64,000 nucleotides of DNA from an uncultured Pelagibacteraceae bacterium (GTDB taxonomy: Bacteria > Pseudomonadota > Alphaproteobacteria > Pelagibacterales > Pelagibacteraceae): assembly GCA_902594405.1 (NCBI GenBank), contig CACJMB010000004.1:81773-145772 (forward strand), in the 5' to 3' direction. Below the pieces are notes generated by a model. It ran no database searches. It was not told where the DNA came from and saw only the letters and a program-made list of their open reading frames with translations. Positions 23,862 through 32,244 of this stretch are shown here, in pieces (within the stretch, counting starts at the first letter, position 1; every line of letters starts with the position of its first letter). A program made the position numbers and the translations under genes.

Positions 23862-24902
23862 ATGACAAAAGTTGGTGAACATATAACCCTAGATATTATT
23901 GGAACAACTAAAGAGTATGATCCGTCTGTATTTGAAAAAGTAATTAATGATATTGCAAAAGCTTCAAAAGTAACAATTTTAAATATTTCAAAATATAAAT
24001 TTGAACCCCAAGGTTTTACAATTCTTGCTTTATTAGCTGAAAGTCACATTAGTTTTCATACTTTTCCAGAAAAAGGAATTATTAGTTTTGATTTCTTTAC
24101 TTGTGGCAAAATAAGCCCATCAGTTGCAATTGAAATAATAAAAAAAGAATTTGAACACAAAAGAATAGTTAAAAAAGAATTTAATAGAGACACAAAATCT
24201 CTTTATCATGATATTTATAGCTCACCAGGTTTGCAAAAATCTTACGTAGTAAATGATGTTTTGGAAGATTTCAAATCTAAAGTAGGTCAACATATTGAAA
24301 TTTTAGACTTAGAACAATTTGGGAAGTCTTTGTTTATAGATGGCGAGATACAAGTTGCCTCAACAGACGAGCATTTGTATAGCTCAACATTTGTTGGTTC
24401 TGGTTTAGATTTAAACGAAGATAACGAAAGAGCTGCAATTATTGGTGGTGGCGATGGAGGAGTTGCTAGAGAATGTATTTCTAAAAAATTTAATTTTATA
24501 GATTGGTATGAATTGGATCCTGAAGTAGTTGATGTTTGCAATAAGCATCTCGGAGATATTGGAAAAAAAGCAACCGAAAAAAATTCTGTAAAATGTGTTT
24601 GGGGTGATGCGTTTGAAAGTATTAAATCAGTAACCGATGATACATATGATCATATTTTTGTAGATCTTAATGATGATCAATTTTGTATAGATTTAGCAGC
24701 AAAGAATATGGAATCCTTGGTAAGAATTTTAAAACCCAAAGGAGTTATTACAGCTCAAGTCGGTAGTCAGGATAAAAAACCACAGCAGGTTGAAAATTGG
24801 TTAAATGTTTTTAATCAAAACTTTGGAAACGCAAAATTATCAAGAGTTTATATACCAAGTTTTGATTGTTCTTGGAATTTTTCTTCTTCAATAAATCATT
24901 AA
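23862..24902 (+). CDS. S-adenosylmethionine decarboxylase-aminopropyltransferase fusion (SpeD-SpeE)
   Basis: One 346-residue chain with two polyamine enzymes. Residues 1-115 are a bacterial AdoMet decarboxylase proenzyme: self-cleavage should occur between E60 and S61 (LAESHISFHTFPE) to make the pyruvoyl group, with H66 and C81 (FFTCG) as catalytic helpers. Residues about 120-346 are a spermidine-synthase fold: GGGDGG at 195-200 binds decarboxylated AdoMet. Self-cleavage would release only a 60-residue beta chain and leave the pyruvoyl alpha chain joined to SpeE. The usual YHEM motif of spermidine synthases reads YSST here (173-176), and the catalytic D-S/T-D-P reads DLNDD (268-272), so the amine acceptor may differ. 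Product MTA would feed mtnP. Confidence 0.88.
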   Translation: MTKVGEHITLDIIGTTKEYDPSVFEKVINDIAKASKVTILNISKYKFEPQGFTILALLAESHISFHTFPEKGIISFDFFTCGKISPSVAIEIIKKEFEHKRIVKKEFNRDTKSLYHDIYSSPGLQKSYVVNDVLEDFKSKVGQHIEILDLEQFGKSLFIDGEIQVASTDEHLYSSTFVGSGLDLNEDNERAAIIGGGDGGVARECISKKFNFIDWYELDPEVVDVCNKHLGDIGKKATEKNSVKCVWGDAFESIKSVTDDTYDHIFVDLNDDQFCIDLAAKNMESLVRILKPKGVITAQVGSQDKKPQQVENWLNVFNQNFGNAKLSRVYIPSFDCSWNFSSSINH

Positions 24903-24961
24903 TTTTTCTTTTTTCTTATTTAAAACTGTGAAATAATTATTTCTAATTAAAGGAGAAAATA

Positions 24962-25813
24962 ATGAATATATTCAAAAAAACTATTTTAACAGTTCTTGCT
25001 TCTTTATTCATCATCGGAAATGTTTCTGCTGAAAAAATAAAAATTGGAACTGAAGGCGCTTACCCTCCATGGAATTCAAAAGATGCATCAGGTAATCTTA
25101 TTGGTTTTGAGGTAGAGCTTGCTCAAGAACTTTGTGCTATCATGAAATATGAGTGTACGATTGTTGAACAAGATTGGGATGGAATGATTCCTGCTTTAGT
25201 AATGAGAAAATTTGATGCGATTATGGCTGGAATGTCTATTACTGCTGAAAGACAAAAAACAATTACTTTTTCTCAAGGTTATGCTGATGAAGTAGCTTCT
25301 CTTGCAGTAATGAAAGGTTCAAGTTTAGAGGGCATGGATACACCAGAAGGTATTAATTTATCATTAGGTGGATCTGATGTTAAAAAAGCTCTTAAAACTT
25401 TAACAGGAGCACTTGCTGGAAAAACTGTTTGTACTCAAACAGGTACAATTCACCAAAACTTTTTAGAGTCAGGTGATGTAGGAAGTGTAAATGTAAGAAC
25501 TTATAAAACTCAAGACGAAGTAAACCTAGATCTTACTTCTGGAAGATGCGATGTTGCTTTAGCTGCAGCAGTTGCATTTACAGATTATGCAGACAAATCA
25601 GGTAAACCAGTTGTATTAGTTGGACCAACTTTTTCAGGTGGTGCATTTGGTAATGGTGTAGGTGTTGGTATCAGACAAGCTAGCGATAGTGCTATTGGAA
25701 AAAGAGATGCCAAAATCTTAAAAGACTTCAACAAAGCAATTAACAAAGCTAGAAAACAAGGAATTATTAGCAAACTTGCTATTAAGCACTTTGGTTTCGA
25801 CGCTTCTATGTAA
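24962..25813 (+). CDS. Polar amino acid ABC transporter binding protein (family 3)
   Basis: Periplasmic binding protein of the lysine/arginine/ornithine/octopine group. Signal peptide at about 1-23 (NVSA cleavage), then the signatures EGAYPPWN, GFEVELAQELC and DWDGMIPALVMRKFDAIMAGMSIT that mark SBP family 3. Length (283) is normal. A strong ribosome site (AAAGGAGAAAATA) precedes the ATG. A hairpin at 25827 separates it from two permease genes. Cationic amino acid specificity is suggested by family likeness only. The polyamine fusion gene ends 59 bases upstream on the same strand, so supply of a basic amino acid precursor is conceivable. Confidence 0.9.
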   Translation: MNIFKKTILTVLASLFIIGNVSAEKIKIGTEGAYPPWNSKDASGNLIGFEVELAQELCAIMKYECTIVEQDWDGMIPALVMRKFDAIMAGMSITAERQKTITFSQGYADEVASLAVMKGSSLEGMDTPEGINLSLGGSDVKKALKTLTGALAGKTVCTQTGTIHQNFLESGDVGSVNVRTYKTQDEVNLDLTSGRCDVALAAAVAFTDYADKSGKPVVLVGPTFSGGAFGNGVGVGIRQASDSAIGKRDAKILKDFNKAINKARKQGIISKLAIKHFGFDASM

Positions 25814-25826
25814 TTCATTTCAGATC

Positions 25827-25851
25827 TGGCGACTATAATATATAGTCGCCA
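25827..25851 (+). other. Perfect 11-base stem hairpin between binding-protein and permease genes
   Basis: TGGCGACTATA (25827-25837) pairs fully with TATAGTCGCCA (25841-25851) around a 3-base ATA loop. No T-run follows on the plus strand; the permease ATG comes only six bases later, so the hairpin sits where its ribosome site should be. It probably protects the upstream mRNA 3' end and lowers permease translation. Confidence 0.85.
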
Positions 25852-25857
25852 ATCTAT

Positions 25858-26550
25858 ATGGAACTTCTCGCATTTGGTAAAACAGGTTGGGGTGACGAGT
25901 TATTTTATGCAACCTTGATGACAATTGCTGTATCGATTACAGCAATGTTGGTTGGTTTCTTTTTTGCATTAATTTTTACCCCTTTAAAACTTTCAAAATA
26001 TAAAACTTTAAATTTAGTTGGTAATTTTTACACAACGGTAATTCGAGGTGTACCTGAGCTATTGGTAATCTACCTTTTCTTTTTTGGTGGCAGTGGCGCC
26101 ATCATGTATGTAGCTTCTATTTTTGGTTATTATGAATACATAGAAATAAATGCATTTATTACTGGTTCAATGGCAATTGGAATTATTTCTGGAGCTTATT
26201 CAACAGAAGTATTTCGGGGAGCAATTCAATCAATAGATAAAGGTCAATTTGAAGCTGCAAAGGTACTTGGAATAAATAATTTTGGGCAATTTTATAAAAT
26301 AATACTACCCCAGATGTTAAGATTAGCTATTCCAAACTTAAGTAATGTTTGGCAAATAACATTAAAAGACACATCTCTGATTTCAGTAACAGGATTGGTT
26401 GAAATAATGAGACAATCTTATATAGCCGCAGGATCTACTAGAGATCCGCTATTCTTCTATTCATTTGCAGCAGTTTTATATCTTTTGCTTACTTACGTGA
26501 GTATGAAATTAATTAATAAACTAGAAGCAAGATATAGCAGGGGGTATTAA
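25858..26550 (+). CDS. Amino acid ABC transporter permease (HisQ/OccQ type)
   Basis: Inner-membrane subunit of a polar amino acid importer, 230 residues with about five membrane segments. The first cytoplasmic contact region is normal: FRGAIQSIDKGQFEAAKVLGINNFGQFYKIILPQ carries the EAA loop that docks the ATPase. IRGVPELLVIYLFFFG is the typical R-G-x-P-x-L motif of the HisQ/GlnP group. It ends with a 1-base overlap to the second permease gene (TAATG). Likely forms a heterodimer with the next product. Confidence 0.93.
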   Translation: MELLAFGKTGWGDELFYATLMTIAVSITAMLVGFFFALIFTPLKLSKYKTLNLVGNFYTTVIRGVPELLVIYLFFFGGSGAIMYVASIFGYYEYIEINAFITGSMAIGIISGAYSTEVFRGAIQSIDKGQFEAAKVLGINNFGQFYKIILPQMLRLAIPNLSNVWQITLKDTSLISVTGLVEIMRQSYIAAGSTRDPLFFYSFAAVLYLLLTYVSMKLINKLEARYSRGY

Positions 26551-27227
26551 TGGATTTTGATTTAATGATCACTAGTTTTCCTAAACTTTTAGGAGCAACA
26601 GCAGTTACTTTAAAATTATTATCTGCATCATTATTTTTTGGATTATTCCTAGGTCTTTTCTTTGCAATTTTAAGATTAAATAAAAATATATTTATTAATA
26701 AATTTGCTTATGGATACTCATATATATTTAGAGGAACACCATTATTGGTCCAGATTTTCATAATTTATTTTGGATTAGGACAAATCGAATATTTAAGAAC
26801 AACATTTCTATGGGTTATTTTAAAAGAACCTTACTGGTGTGCAATAATAGCATTTACTTTAAATACTGGCGCATATACCTCTGAAATTTTAAGATCAGCA
26901 TTTCAAACAATAAAACCAGGCATTATTGAAGCTGGGAAAAGTTTAGGAATATCAAACAAAATAATTTTTTACAAAATTCAAATTCCAATTGCCATCCGAC
27001 AATCATTACCAGCATACGGAAATGAAATTATATTGATGATGAAAGGCACTTCATTAGCAAGCACAGTGACTTTGATGGATTTAACAGGTGTTGCTAAATA
27101 TATAATTTCAACAACTTTTAAACCAATCGAAGTATTTATTGTTGCTGGCGGAATTTATCTGTTCATGACTTTTATCATTCATAATGTGATTAAATATTTA
27201 GAGAAAAAGTACAGCTTTCAACAATAA
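26550..27227 (+). CDS. Amino acid ABC transporter permease (HisM/OccM type)
   Basis: Second membrane subunit, 225 residues. YIFRGTPLLVQIFIIYFGLG carries the R-G-T-P-L-L-V-Q motif of HisM/OccM proteins, and ILRSAFQTIKPGIIEAGKSLGISNKIIFYKIQIP is the EAA loop. No gene for the matching ATPase (HisP type) follows; the next gene, two bases later, is a dioxygenase. The ATPase must be encoded elsewhere or shared with another importer. Confidence 0.93.
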   Translation: MDFDLMITSFPKLLGATAVTLKLLSASLFFGLFLGLFFAILRLNKNIFINKFAYGYSYIFRGTPLLVQIFIIYFGLGQIEYLRTTFLWVILKEPYWCAIIAFTLNTGAYTSEILRSAFQTIKPGIIEAGKSLGISNKIIFYKIQIPIAIRQSLPAYGNEIILMMKGTSLASTVTLMDLTGVAKYIISTTFKPIEVFIVAGGIYLFMTFIIHNVIKYLEKKYSFQQ

Positions 27228-27229
27228 AA

Positions 27230-28018
27230 ATGTTTTTATCAGAGAAACAAATTAATGATTATCAAAGTGATGGCGTAATAATAATTAAGGATGTATTTAA
27301 AGATTGGATAGAGCCACTTAGAAAAGGATTTCAAAAAGTTTTAGATAGTCCAAGTAAGCACGGAAGAGAAAATGTAACTGATGATAATGGAAGATTTTTT
27401 GAAGATTATTGTAATTGGGAGAGGATAAAAGAATTTAAGGATTGTTTATATAATTCACCTGGAGCTCAAATAGTTGCAGAAGCAACTAATTCTAAATCTA
27501 CTCAAATTTTTCATGAACATATTTTTATTAAGGATCCGGGTACTCACAAAGAAACACCTTGGCATCAAGATATGCCTTATTATTGTGTTGATGGTAACGA
27601 TACTGGTAGTTTTTGGATACCATTAGATGAGGTTGATCAGAAAAATAATCTTAAATTAATTTTAGGTTCTCACAAATGGTCAAAATTAATTAGACCCACA
27701 AAATGGTCAAATAACAAATCTTGGTATGATGATGATAGTGCTTTTATGGATTTACCTCCTTCAAAAGAATTTGAAAAAAATATTTTAATTCCGGAACTAA
27801 ACTTAGGGGATGCTGTTTTGTTTAATTTTAAAACTGTACATGGTTCAACAGGAAACAATTCTTCTAAATCACGAAGAGCATTTTCGATGCGATTTATTGG
27901 CGATGATGTAAAATATATTGATAGAGGAGGGCCAACCTCACCTCCATTTGATGGGATCAATTTAAAAACTGGAGATTTGATGAGAGATGATTGGTTTCCT
28001 AAAGTTTTTAGTAGCTAG
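27230..28018 (+). CDS. Phytanoyl-CoA dioxygenase (PhyH) family 2OG-Fe(II) oxygenase
   Basis: Cytoplasmic non-haem iron, 2-oxoglutarate-dependent hydroxylase of 262 residues. The iron triad is visible as H112-x-D114 (PWHQDMPYY) and H204 (KTVHGSTGN); R216 or R221 (SRRAFSMRF) should hold 2-oxoglutarate. The gene starts two bases after the amino-acid permease stop, so it is in the transporter operon, and its substrate may be the imported compound or something made from it. The PhyH family includes ectoine hydroxylase and many small-molecule hydroxylases; there is no feature that names the substrate. Its last 11 bases overlap the convergent DUF6165 gene. Confidence 0.87.
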   Translation: MFLSEKQINDYQSDGVIIIKDVFKDWIEPLRKGFQKVLDSPSKHGRENVTDDNGRFFEDYCNWERIKEFKDCLYNSPGAQIVAEATNSKSTQIFHEHIFIKDPGTHKETPWHQDMPYYCVDGNDTGSFWIPLDEVDQKNNLKLILGSHKWSKLIRPTKWSNNKSWYDDDSAFMDLPPSKEFEKNILIPELNLGDAVLFNFKTVHGSTGNNSSKSRRAFSMRFIGDDVKYIDRGGPTSPPFDGINLKTGDLMRDDWFPKVFSS

Positions 28019-28397
28019 TATATTCTTTAATTTCTTTAATGCTTGATCCAGTGTGATTATTCATTTCTAATTTAATTTTTGCCCGGTCATCATTTAAAAA
28101 ATGAACATCTCTTGATAATTTTATAAATTTATCGCCAAAGTCCTTATTTTTTTCACAATCTCTTTTATCGTCCTCTATTACCCAAAGTTTGGCATTAATT
28201 TCTTTTAAATCTTGGAATAATTTATTTAGTTTATCATCAGATTTAACATTTTTTTCTAATTGATCTTTAAGAATCGAATGTTCATTTGATATGAATTTTA
28301 GTTTTTCAGGGTCTTTAATTTTTTCTTTTTTAATTTCTAAGATTGAAATTTTGTCTAAAAGCTCACCAACCGATACTTCTACTATAATTTTATTCAT
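28008..28397 (-). CDS. DUF6165-like protein
   Basis: A 129-residue acidic and basic alternating helical protein, largely coiled-coil by heptad look, opening IIVEVSVGELLDKISILEIKKEKI. The V-x-x-G-E-L-x-D-K-x-S-I-L-E-I-K pattern is what I recall for the DUF6165 family, often found beside heptosyltransferase-like genes, as here: it is divergent from the GT9 gene at 28430 with a 32-base gap. No enzymatic residues stand out. It may be an accessory factor for glycan assembly; that is inference from neighbourhood. Confidence 0.65.
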   Translation of the reverse strand: MNKIIVEVSVGELLDKISILEIKKEKIKDPEKLKFISNEHSILKDQLEKNVKSDDKLNKLFQDLKEINAKLWVIEDDKRDCEKNKDFGDKFIKLSRDVHFLNDDRAKIKLEMNNHTGSSIKEIKEYTSY

Positions 28398-28429
28398 TAA
28401 ATTTAATACTATGTTAAATTGTTAAAAAT

Positions 28430-29371
28430 ATGTCTAATATTTTAATCATTAAACATGGATCTTTGGGTGATATAGCTCAAGCTTGTGGTGCAATTCAAGA
28501 TATTTCTGAGAATCATAAAGGAGATGAAATTTATTTGCTAACAACTAAACCATATTTTGATTTATTTAAAAAAAACCCACATATTTCTGATGTTATTTTA
28601 GATAAGCGACTATCAAGACTAAACCTGATTTATTTATACTCATTAATGAAAAACATAAAAAAATATAATTTTTCTAAAGTTTACGATCTACAGAATTCAA
28701 GTAGAACAGCCTTTTATAAAAAAATTTTATTTCCAAAAGCAACCAAAGATACTTGGTCATCTACTGATACAACATTACCTGAAGGAACTACCAAAGAAGA
28801 TTTTGATAAAGACTCTGTTCTATCTAGATTTGATTATCAATTAAAAAGTTCAGGCATAAATACAAATCATACTTTGAAACCTGATTTTTCATGGAGCACA
28901 ACAGATATCACTCAAATAAAAAATTATCATCAATTAGATAAATATATTCTTCTTTTTCCTTTTTGTTCTCCTCATTTAACTTCAAAGAAATGGCCTTATT
29001 ATAATGAGTTAATTTCTATGATTAATGAAAAGTCAGATAACAAATTTAAAGTAGTAATTGCACCTGGACCGAGTGAAATTAAAGAAGCATCAAATATTAA
29101 TGCACTCTGTGTTTTAGATAATGGTAAAGCTTTAAATATTTCTCAGTTAGCAACATTAATTAAAGATAGTTCATTTGTTATTGCAAATGATACTGGACCA
29201 GCACATATGACAGCACACTTAGGATCTAAAGGAATTGCTTTATTTGGATCTCACACCACCCCTTTTAAAGTAAGTATCGAAAGGGAAAATTTTAAAGCAA
29301 TACAAGCCCCCGAATTATCAAAACTTTCAGCAGAAAAAGTTTTTGAAAGACTTTCTGAAATTATTTTTTAA
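28430..29371 (+). CDS. Glycosyltransferase family 9 (heptosyltransferase-like)
   Basis: A 313-residue protein with the ADP-heptose:LPS heptosyltransferase layout: N-terminal ILIIKHGSLGDIAQACGAIQDI, matching the (K/R)x(G/S)xGD donor-side motif, and the C-terminal FVIANDTGPAHMTAHLGSKGIALFG motif with the D-T-G-P-x-H-x-x-A signature that binds the nucleotide sugar. It should add a heptose or related sugar to lipopolysaccharide on the cytoplasmic face of the inner membrane. It overlaps the end of the convergent AbrB-type gene by 11 bases. Confidence 0.88.
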   Translation: MSNILIIKHGSLGDIAQACGAIQDISENHKGDEIYLLTTKPYFDLFKKNPHISDVILDKRLSRLNLIYLYSLMKNIKKYNFSKVYDLQNSSRTAFYKKILFPKATKDTWSSTDTTLPEGTTKEDFDKDSVLSRFDYQLKSSGINTNHTLKPDFSWSTTDITQIKNYHQLDKYILLFPFCSPHLTSKKWPYYNELISMINEKSDNKFKVVIAPGPSEIKEASNINALCVLDNGKALNISQLATLIKDSSFVIANDTGPAHMTAHLGSKGIALFGSHTTPFKVSIERENFKAIQAPELSKLSAEKVFERLSEIIF

Positions 29372-30413
29372 TTTTTTCAATTACTCTTAAAAATACAGGA
29401 ACAGTGAAAAGTATGAAAAGTAATCTTATTATATGGTGAAAAGCAACAAAGTCTGGGTCCAAATCAAATGCAATTGCTATAACTGCCACTTCATAAATTC
29501 CACCAGGACTAAAAGATAAAATTAGAGTTAAAATATTTGTCTCAACAAAGAATGTTGCAACATAGGCTGCAACCAAACCTAGTATAACCAAAATAGTAGT
29601 AGCTACAATACTATGAAGAGAATTATTGGCTATCTCTTTAACGGTTTTCTCTGCAAACCTACAGCCCACAGATGCACCAAGAATCAGCAAACAAAAATTC
29701 ACTGTTTCATCTGGTAATTTGTATGAGGCTATATCTGTAATTTGTAACAAACCACTCGCAAATAATGTTCCAGATAGTAAAGCTGCAGGAATTCTAATTT
29801 TATCGAAAACAAAAATAAAAAACAAAGATGCAATAATAAGTAAAATTAAATTTAAATGATTTTGAGCAAAATAATTGAAGTCGTCATTTAACAAAACATT
29901 GTTGTCAGTATTATTAACTATAATAAATGGAATGACAGTTATTATGATTATTAATCTAATTAAGTGAGAAGTTGCAACTTGAGATAAATCTGTTTTTTCA
30001 TTTTCTGCTAAAATCATTAAAGGACCCAGTGCGCCAGGAGCTGCTGAAAATATTGAGGCTTTTTCTCCATAACTTGCAAATTTTTGAAGGTATTTAGCGA
30101 CAACTAAAATACAAATTATTATGTAGATTAACATAATTAATGAAGTCCAAATCCAATCAAGCATTTGATTGAATAGATTTTGGTCTATGTAATTTCCAAT
30201 ATGTAAACCTAAAATTATCAAGATAAAACTTAATACAATTTTAGGCATCAGGATTTTTAGACCTGATAAAGCAGCAATTGAAGTGACAATCATAGGTCCT
30301 AAAAACCAAGCTAGAGGAATATTAAAATAGTCGGCAATAATTGCGCTAGGAAAAGAAATTATTAAAACAGAAATAAATTTTATTGTGAAAATTTGACTGA
30401 TTTGTTTTAACAT
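29361..30413 (-). CDS. AbrB-family membrane protein (putative transporter)
   Basis: A 350-residue protein with about ten membrane segments in two similar halves. The repeated signature is seen as AAPGALGPLMILAE in the first half and SFSPGGIYEVAVIAIAFDLDPDFVAFHHIIRLL in the second, typical of the AbrB family of Pfam (E. coli AbrB-like, sometimes mislabelled ammonia monooxygenase); it is not the Bacillus AbrB regulator. The start overlaps the end of the iclR-type gene by one base, so both are in one leftward operon. Divergent tctCBA suggests that all serve uptake or export of the same organic acid under one regulator; the substrate is not shown. Confidence 0.85.
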   Translation of the reverse strand: MLKQISQIFTIKFISVLIISFPSAIIADYFNIPLAWFLGPMIVTSIAALSGLKILMPKIVLSFILIILGLHIGNYIDQNLFNQMLDWIWTSLIMLIYIIICILVVAKYLQKFASYGEKASIFSAAPGALGPLMILAENEKTDLSQVATSHLIRLIIIITVIPFIIVNNTDNNVLLNDDFNYFAQNHLNLILLIIASLFFIFVFDKIRIPAALLSGTLFASGLLQITDIASYKLPDETVNFCLLILGASVGCRFAEKTVKEIANNSLHSIVATTILVILGLVAAYVATFFVETNILTLILSFSPGGIYEVAVIAIAFDLDPDFVAFHHIIRLLFILFTVPVFLRVIEKIKK

Positions 30414-31111
30414 TATTGAGTTTTAATTAAATTCTTTTCAATTTTTACTCTAGAAGACCTAAGTACATTCAAGAAACTGATAGAGTTTTTTTTGTTAAAG
30501 TTAGAAATATGTCCTGCAATAGTTAACGCTCCAAGAATTTGATTTTTTTTTCTAAAGATTGGAACTGACACAGATGCCATTTCAGGATCTCTTTCACCAA
30601 AAGTCATAGCGTAACCATTTTTTAAAACTTTATCTTTGTCTTTAATTTCTAAATTATTATAGGCTGATAAAACATGACCACTTGATCCTTTATTCAATGG
30701 TTTTTTACCTCCTATTTGTTCTAAGTGTCTAATCGATTTACTGGGAGCACTAGATTGAATACAAACCCGTACATCATTTTGTCTTACAAAAAAACTTGCT
30801 GTTTCTTTTGTTTTTGATGAGATGAAATCTAATTCTGTTTTTATTGAATTTTTTAAATTAAAACTACTTTCGTAAATTTCATACAATCTAGGTATAGAGT
30901 GTCCTATTTTAAATTCTCCGCTTTTTATTTTTCTAATATAGCCAAAGTTTTCAAGTGATTTTGAAATTCTTGAAATTCTGCTTTTATGATCTCCAGTTAT
31001 TTTAGCTATCTTTGTAACAGTAAGAGCCTCATTTTTTTCTGTAAAACAATTTAATATTTCTAAAGCTTTATTTACTGCCTCAACACCAATAGCATTTTTG
31101 TTTGATTTCAT
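30413..31111 (-). CDS. IclR-family transcriptional regulator
   Basis: A 232-residue regulator: an N-terminal winged helix (about 10-72: ALEILNCFTEKNEALTVTKI...RISRISKSLENFGYIRK) and a C-terminal ligand-binding IclR domain (KGSSGHVLSAYN, GERDPEMASVSVPIFRKKNQILGALTIAGH). Only five bases upstream of its start codon lie two 15-base TTCTA-N5-TAGAA sites spaced two helical turns apart (31116-31152), which are its likely binding sites. It should repress or activate itself and the divergent tctCBA genes. The effector, probably a small carboxylate, is not known. Confidence 0.92.
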   Translation of the reverse strand: MKSNKNAIGVEAVNKALEILNCFTEKNEALTVTKIAKITGDHKSRISRISKSLENFGYIRKIKSGEFKIGHSIPRLYEIYESSFNLKNSIKTELDFISSKTKETASFFVRQNDVRVCIQSSAPSKSIRHLEQIGGKKPLNKGSSGHVLSAYNNLEIKDKDKVLKNGYAMTFGERDPEMASVSVPIFRKKNQILGALTIAGHISNFNKKNSISFLNVLRSSRVKIEKNLIKTQ

Positions 31112-31115
31112 ATAA

Positions 31116-31152
31116 TTCTACTAAATAGAATAACATGTTCTATTTAATAGAA
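31116..31152. promoter_or_regulatory. Paired operator for the IclR-type regulator
   Basis: Two sites with arms TTCTA / TAGAA: TTCTACTAAATAGAA at 31116-31130 and TTCTATTTAATAGAA at 31138-31152. Their centres are 22 bases apart, two turns of helix, as expected for a regulator that binds as a pair of dimers. The overlap of arms also makes AAATAGAA-N7-TTCTATTT across the middle. The location in the divergent iclR-tctC gap fits control of both directions. Confidence 0.8.
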
Positions 31153-31230
31153 CAATACTAATTAATTGTTTAGACAGTAGTTAATAAAATAAATTAAATC
31201 TAATCATTATTAACAGAGAGAGGAAGAATA

Positions 31231-32217
31231 ATGAAAAACATAAAAAAACTATTTTCAGTATTATTCTCAGCAATCCTATTATTCTCAGCAACAACTACAA
31301 GCTCAGTAGCAATTGACAAATTGCACTTTGTAATTGGTGGTGGTGCTGGTGGTGGTTGGGATGGAACTGCTAGAGGTACTGGAGAGGCTTTAACAAAAGC
31401 TGGTATGTTAAAAAGTGCATCATTTGAAAATATGTCAGGTGGTGGTGGTGGTAAAGCATTAGCTTACATGATTAACAACAAACCTGCTAATACGGTTTTA
31501 GTTCAATCAACACCGTTAGTATTAAGATCGATTACTAGACATGAAGGTTATGTGACTGGTGGTGGAAGTGGAGTACTATCTTATAAAGATGTTGTGCCGA
31601 TTGCTGGTGTAATCGGAGACTATGGTGCTATTGCTGTTGCAAAAGACTCACCTTACAAAAACTTTAAAGACATCGTTGATGCTTATAAAAAAGATCCTAA
31701 GTCAGTTAAAATGGCTGGTGGATCTGTAAGAGGAAGCATGGACCATTTAATTGGTGCTTTAGCATTCCAAACAGCTGGAGCGAATCCAAACGATGTAATT
31801 TATGTTCCTTACGATGCAGGTGGTAAAGCATTAGCTGGACTTTTATCTGGAGAAACTCAAATGATTTCTACAGGTTTAGGTGAACTTATGGGAGCAAGAG
31901 ACCAAGTAAGAATTATTGGTATTACTGCACCTGAAAGAGTTTCTGATGCACCAGATGCACCAACGCTTAAAGAACAAGGTTATGATGTACAGTTTGTTAA
32001 CTGGAGAGGTTTCTTTGGACCTCCAGGCATGAGCAATAGCATGAAAAATGAAATTGCAAAAATGTTAGGTGATGTTCAAAAAACTTCGGAGTGGGAAGCT
32101 GTAAGAGCAAGAAATGCTTGGGTTAACATTTATAACCCAGGTGATGATTTCGTTAAGTTTTTAGAAAAACAAACTGGCGAAATGACAGACCTAATGAAAA
32201 AACTAGGAGTTATTTAA
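31231..32217 (+). CDS. tctC: Tripartite tricarboxylate transporter binding protein (TctC)
   Basis: Periplasmic binding protein of the TTT family, 328 residues. Signal peptide about 1-27 (ending SSVA). The mature N-terminus LHFVIGGGAGGGWDGTARGTGEAL is the glycine-rich motif of TctC/Bug proteins. PYKNFKDIVDAYKKDPKSVKMAGGS and FVNWRGFFGPPG are further family marks. A purine-rich ribosome site (GAGAGAGGAAGA) precedes the ATG. First gene of tctCBA. Substrate is a carboxylate by family, otherwise unknown. Confidence 0.93.
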   Translation: MKNIKKLFSVLFSAILLFSATTTSSVAIDKLHFVIGGGAGGGWDGTARGTGEALTKAGMLKSASFENMSGGGGGKALAYMINNKPANTVLVQSTPLVLRSITRHEGYVTGGGSGVLSYKDVVPIAGVIGDYGAIAVAKDSPYKNFKDIVDAYKKDPKSVKMAGGSVRGSMDHLIGALAFQTAGANPNDVIYVPYDAGGKALAGLLSGETQMISTGLGELMGARDQVRIIGITAPERVSDAPDAPTLKEQGYDVQFVNWRGFFGPPGMSNSMKNEIAKMLGDVQKTSEWEAVRARNAWVNIYNPGDDFVKFLEKQTGEMTDLMKKLGVI

Positions 32218-32244
32218 TCCAGTTTGGATTAAGTAATATATAGG

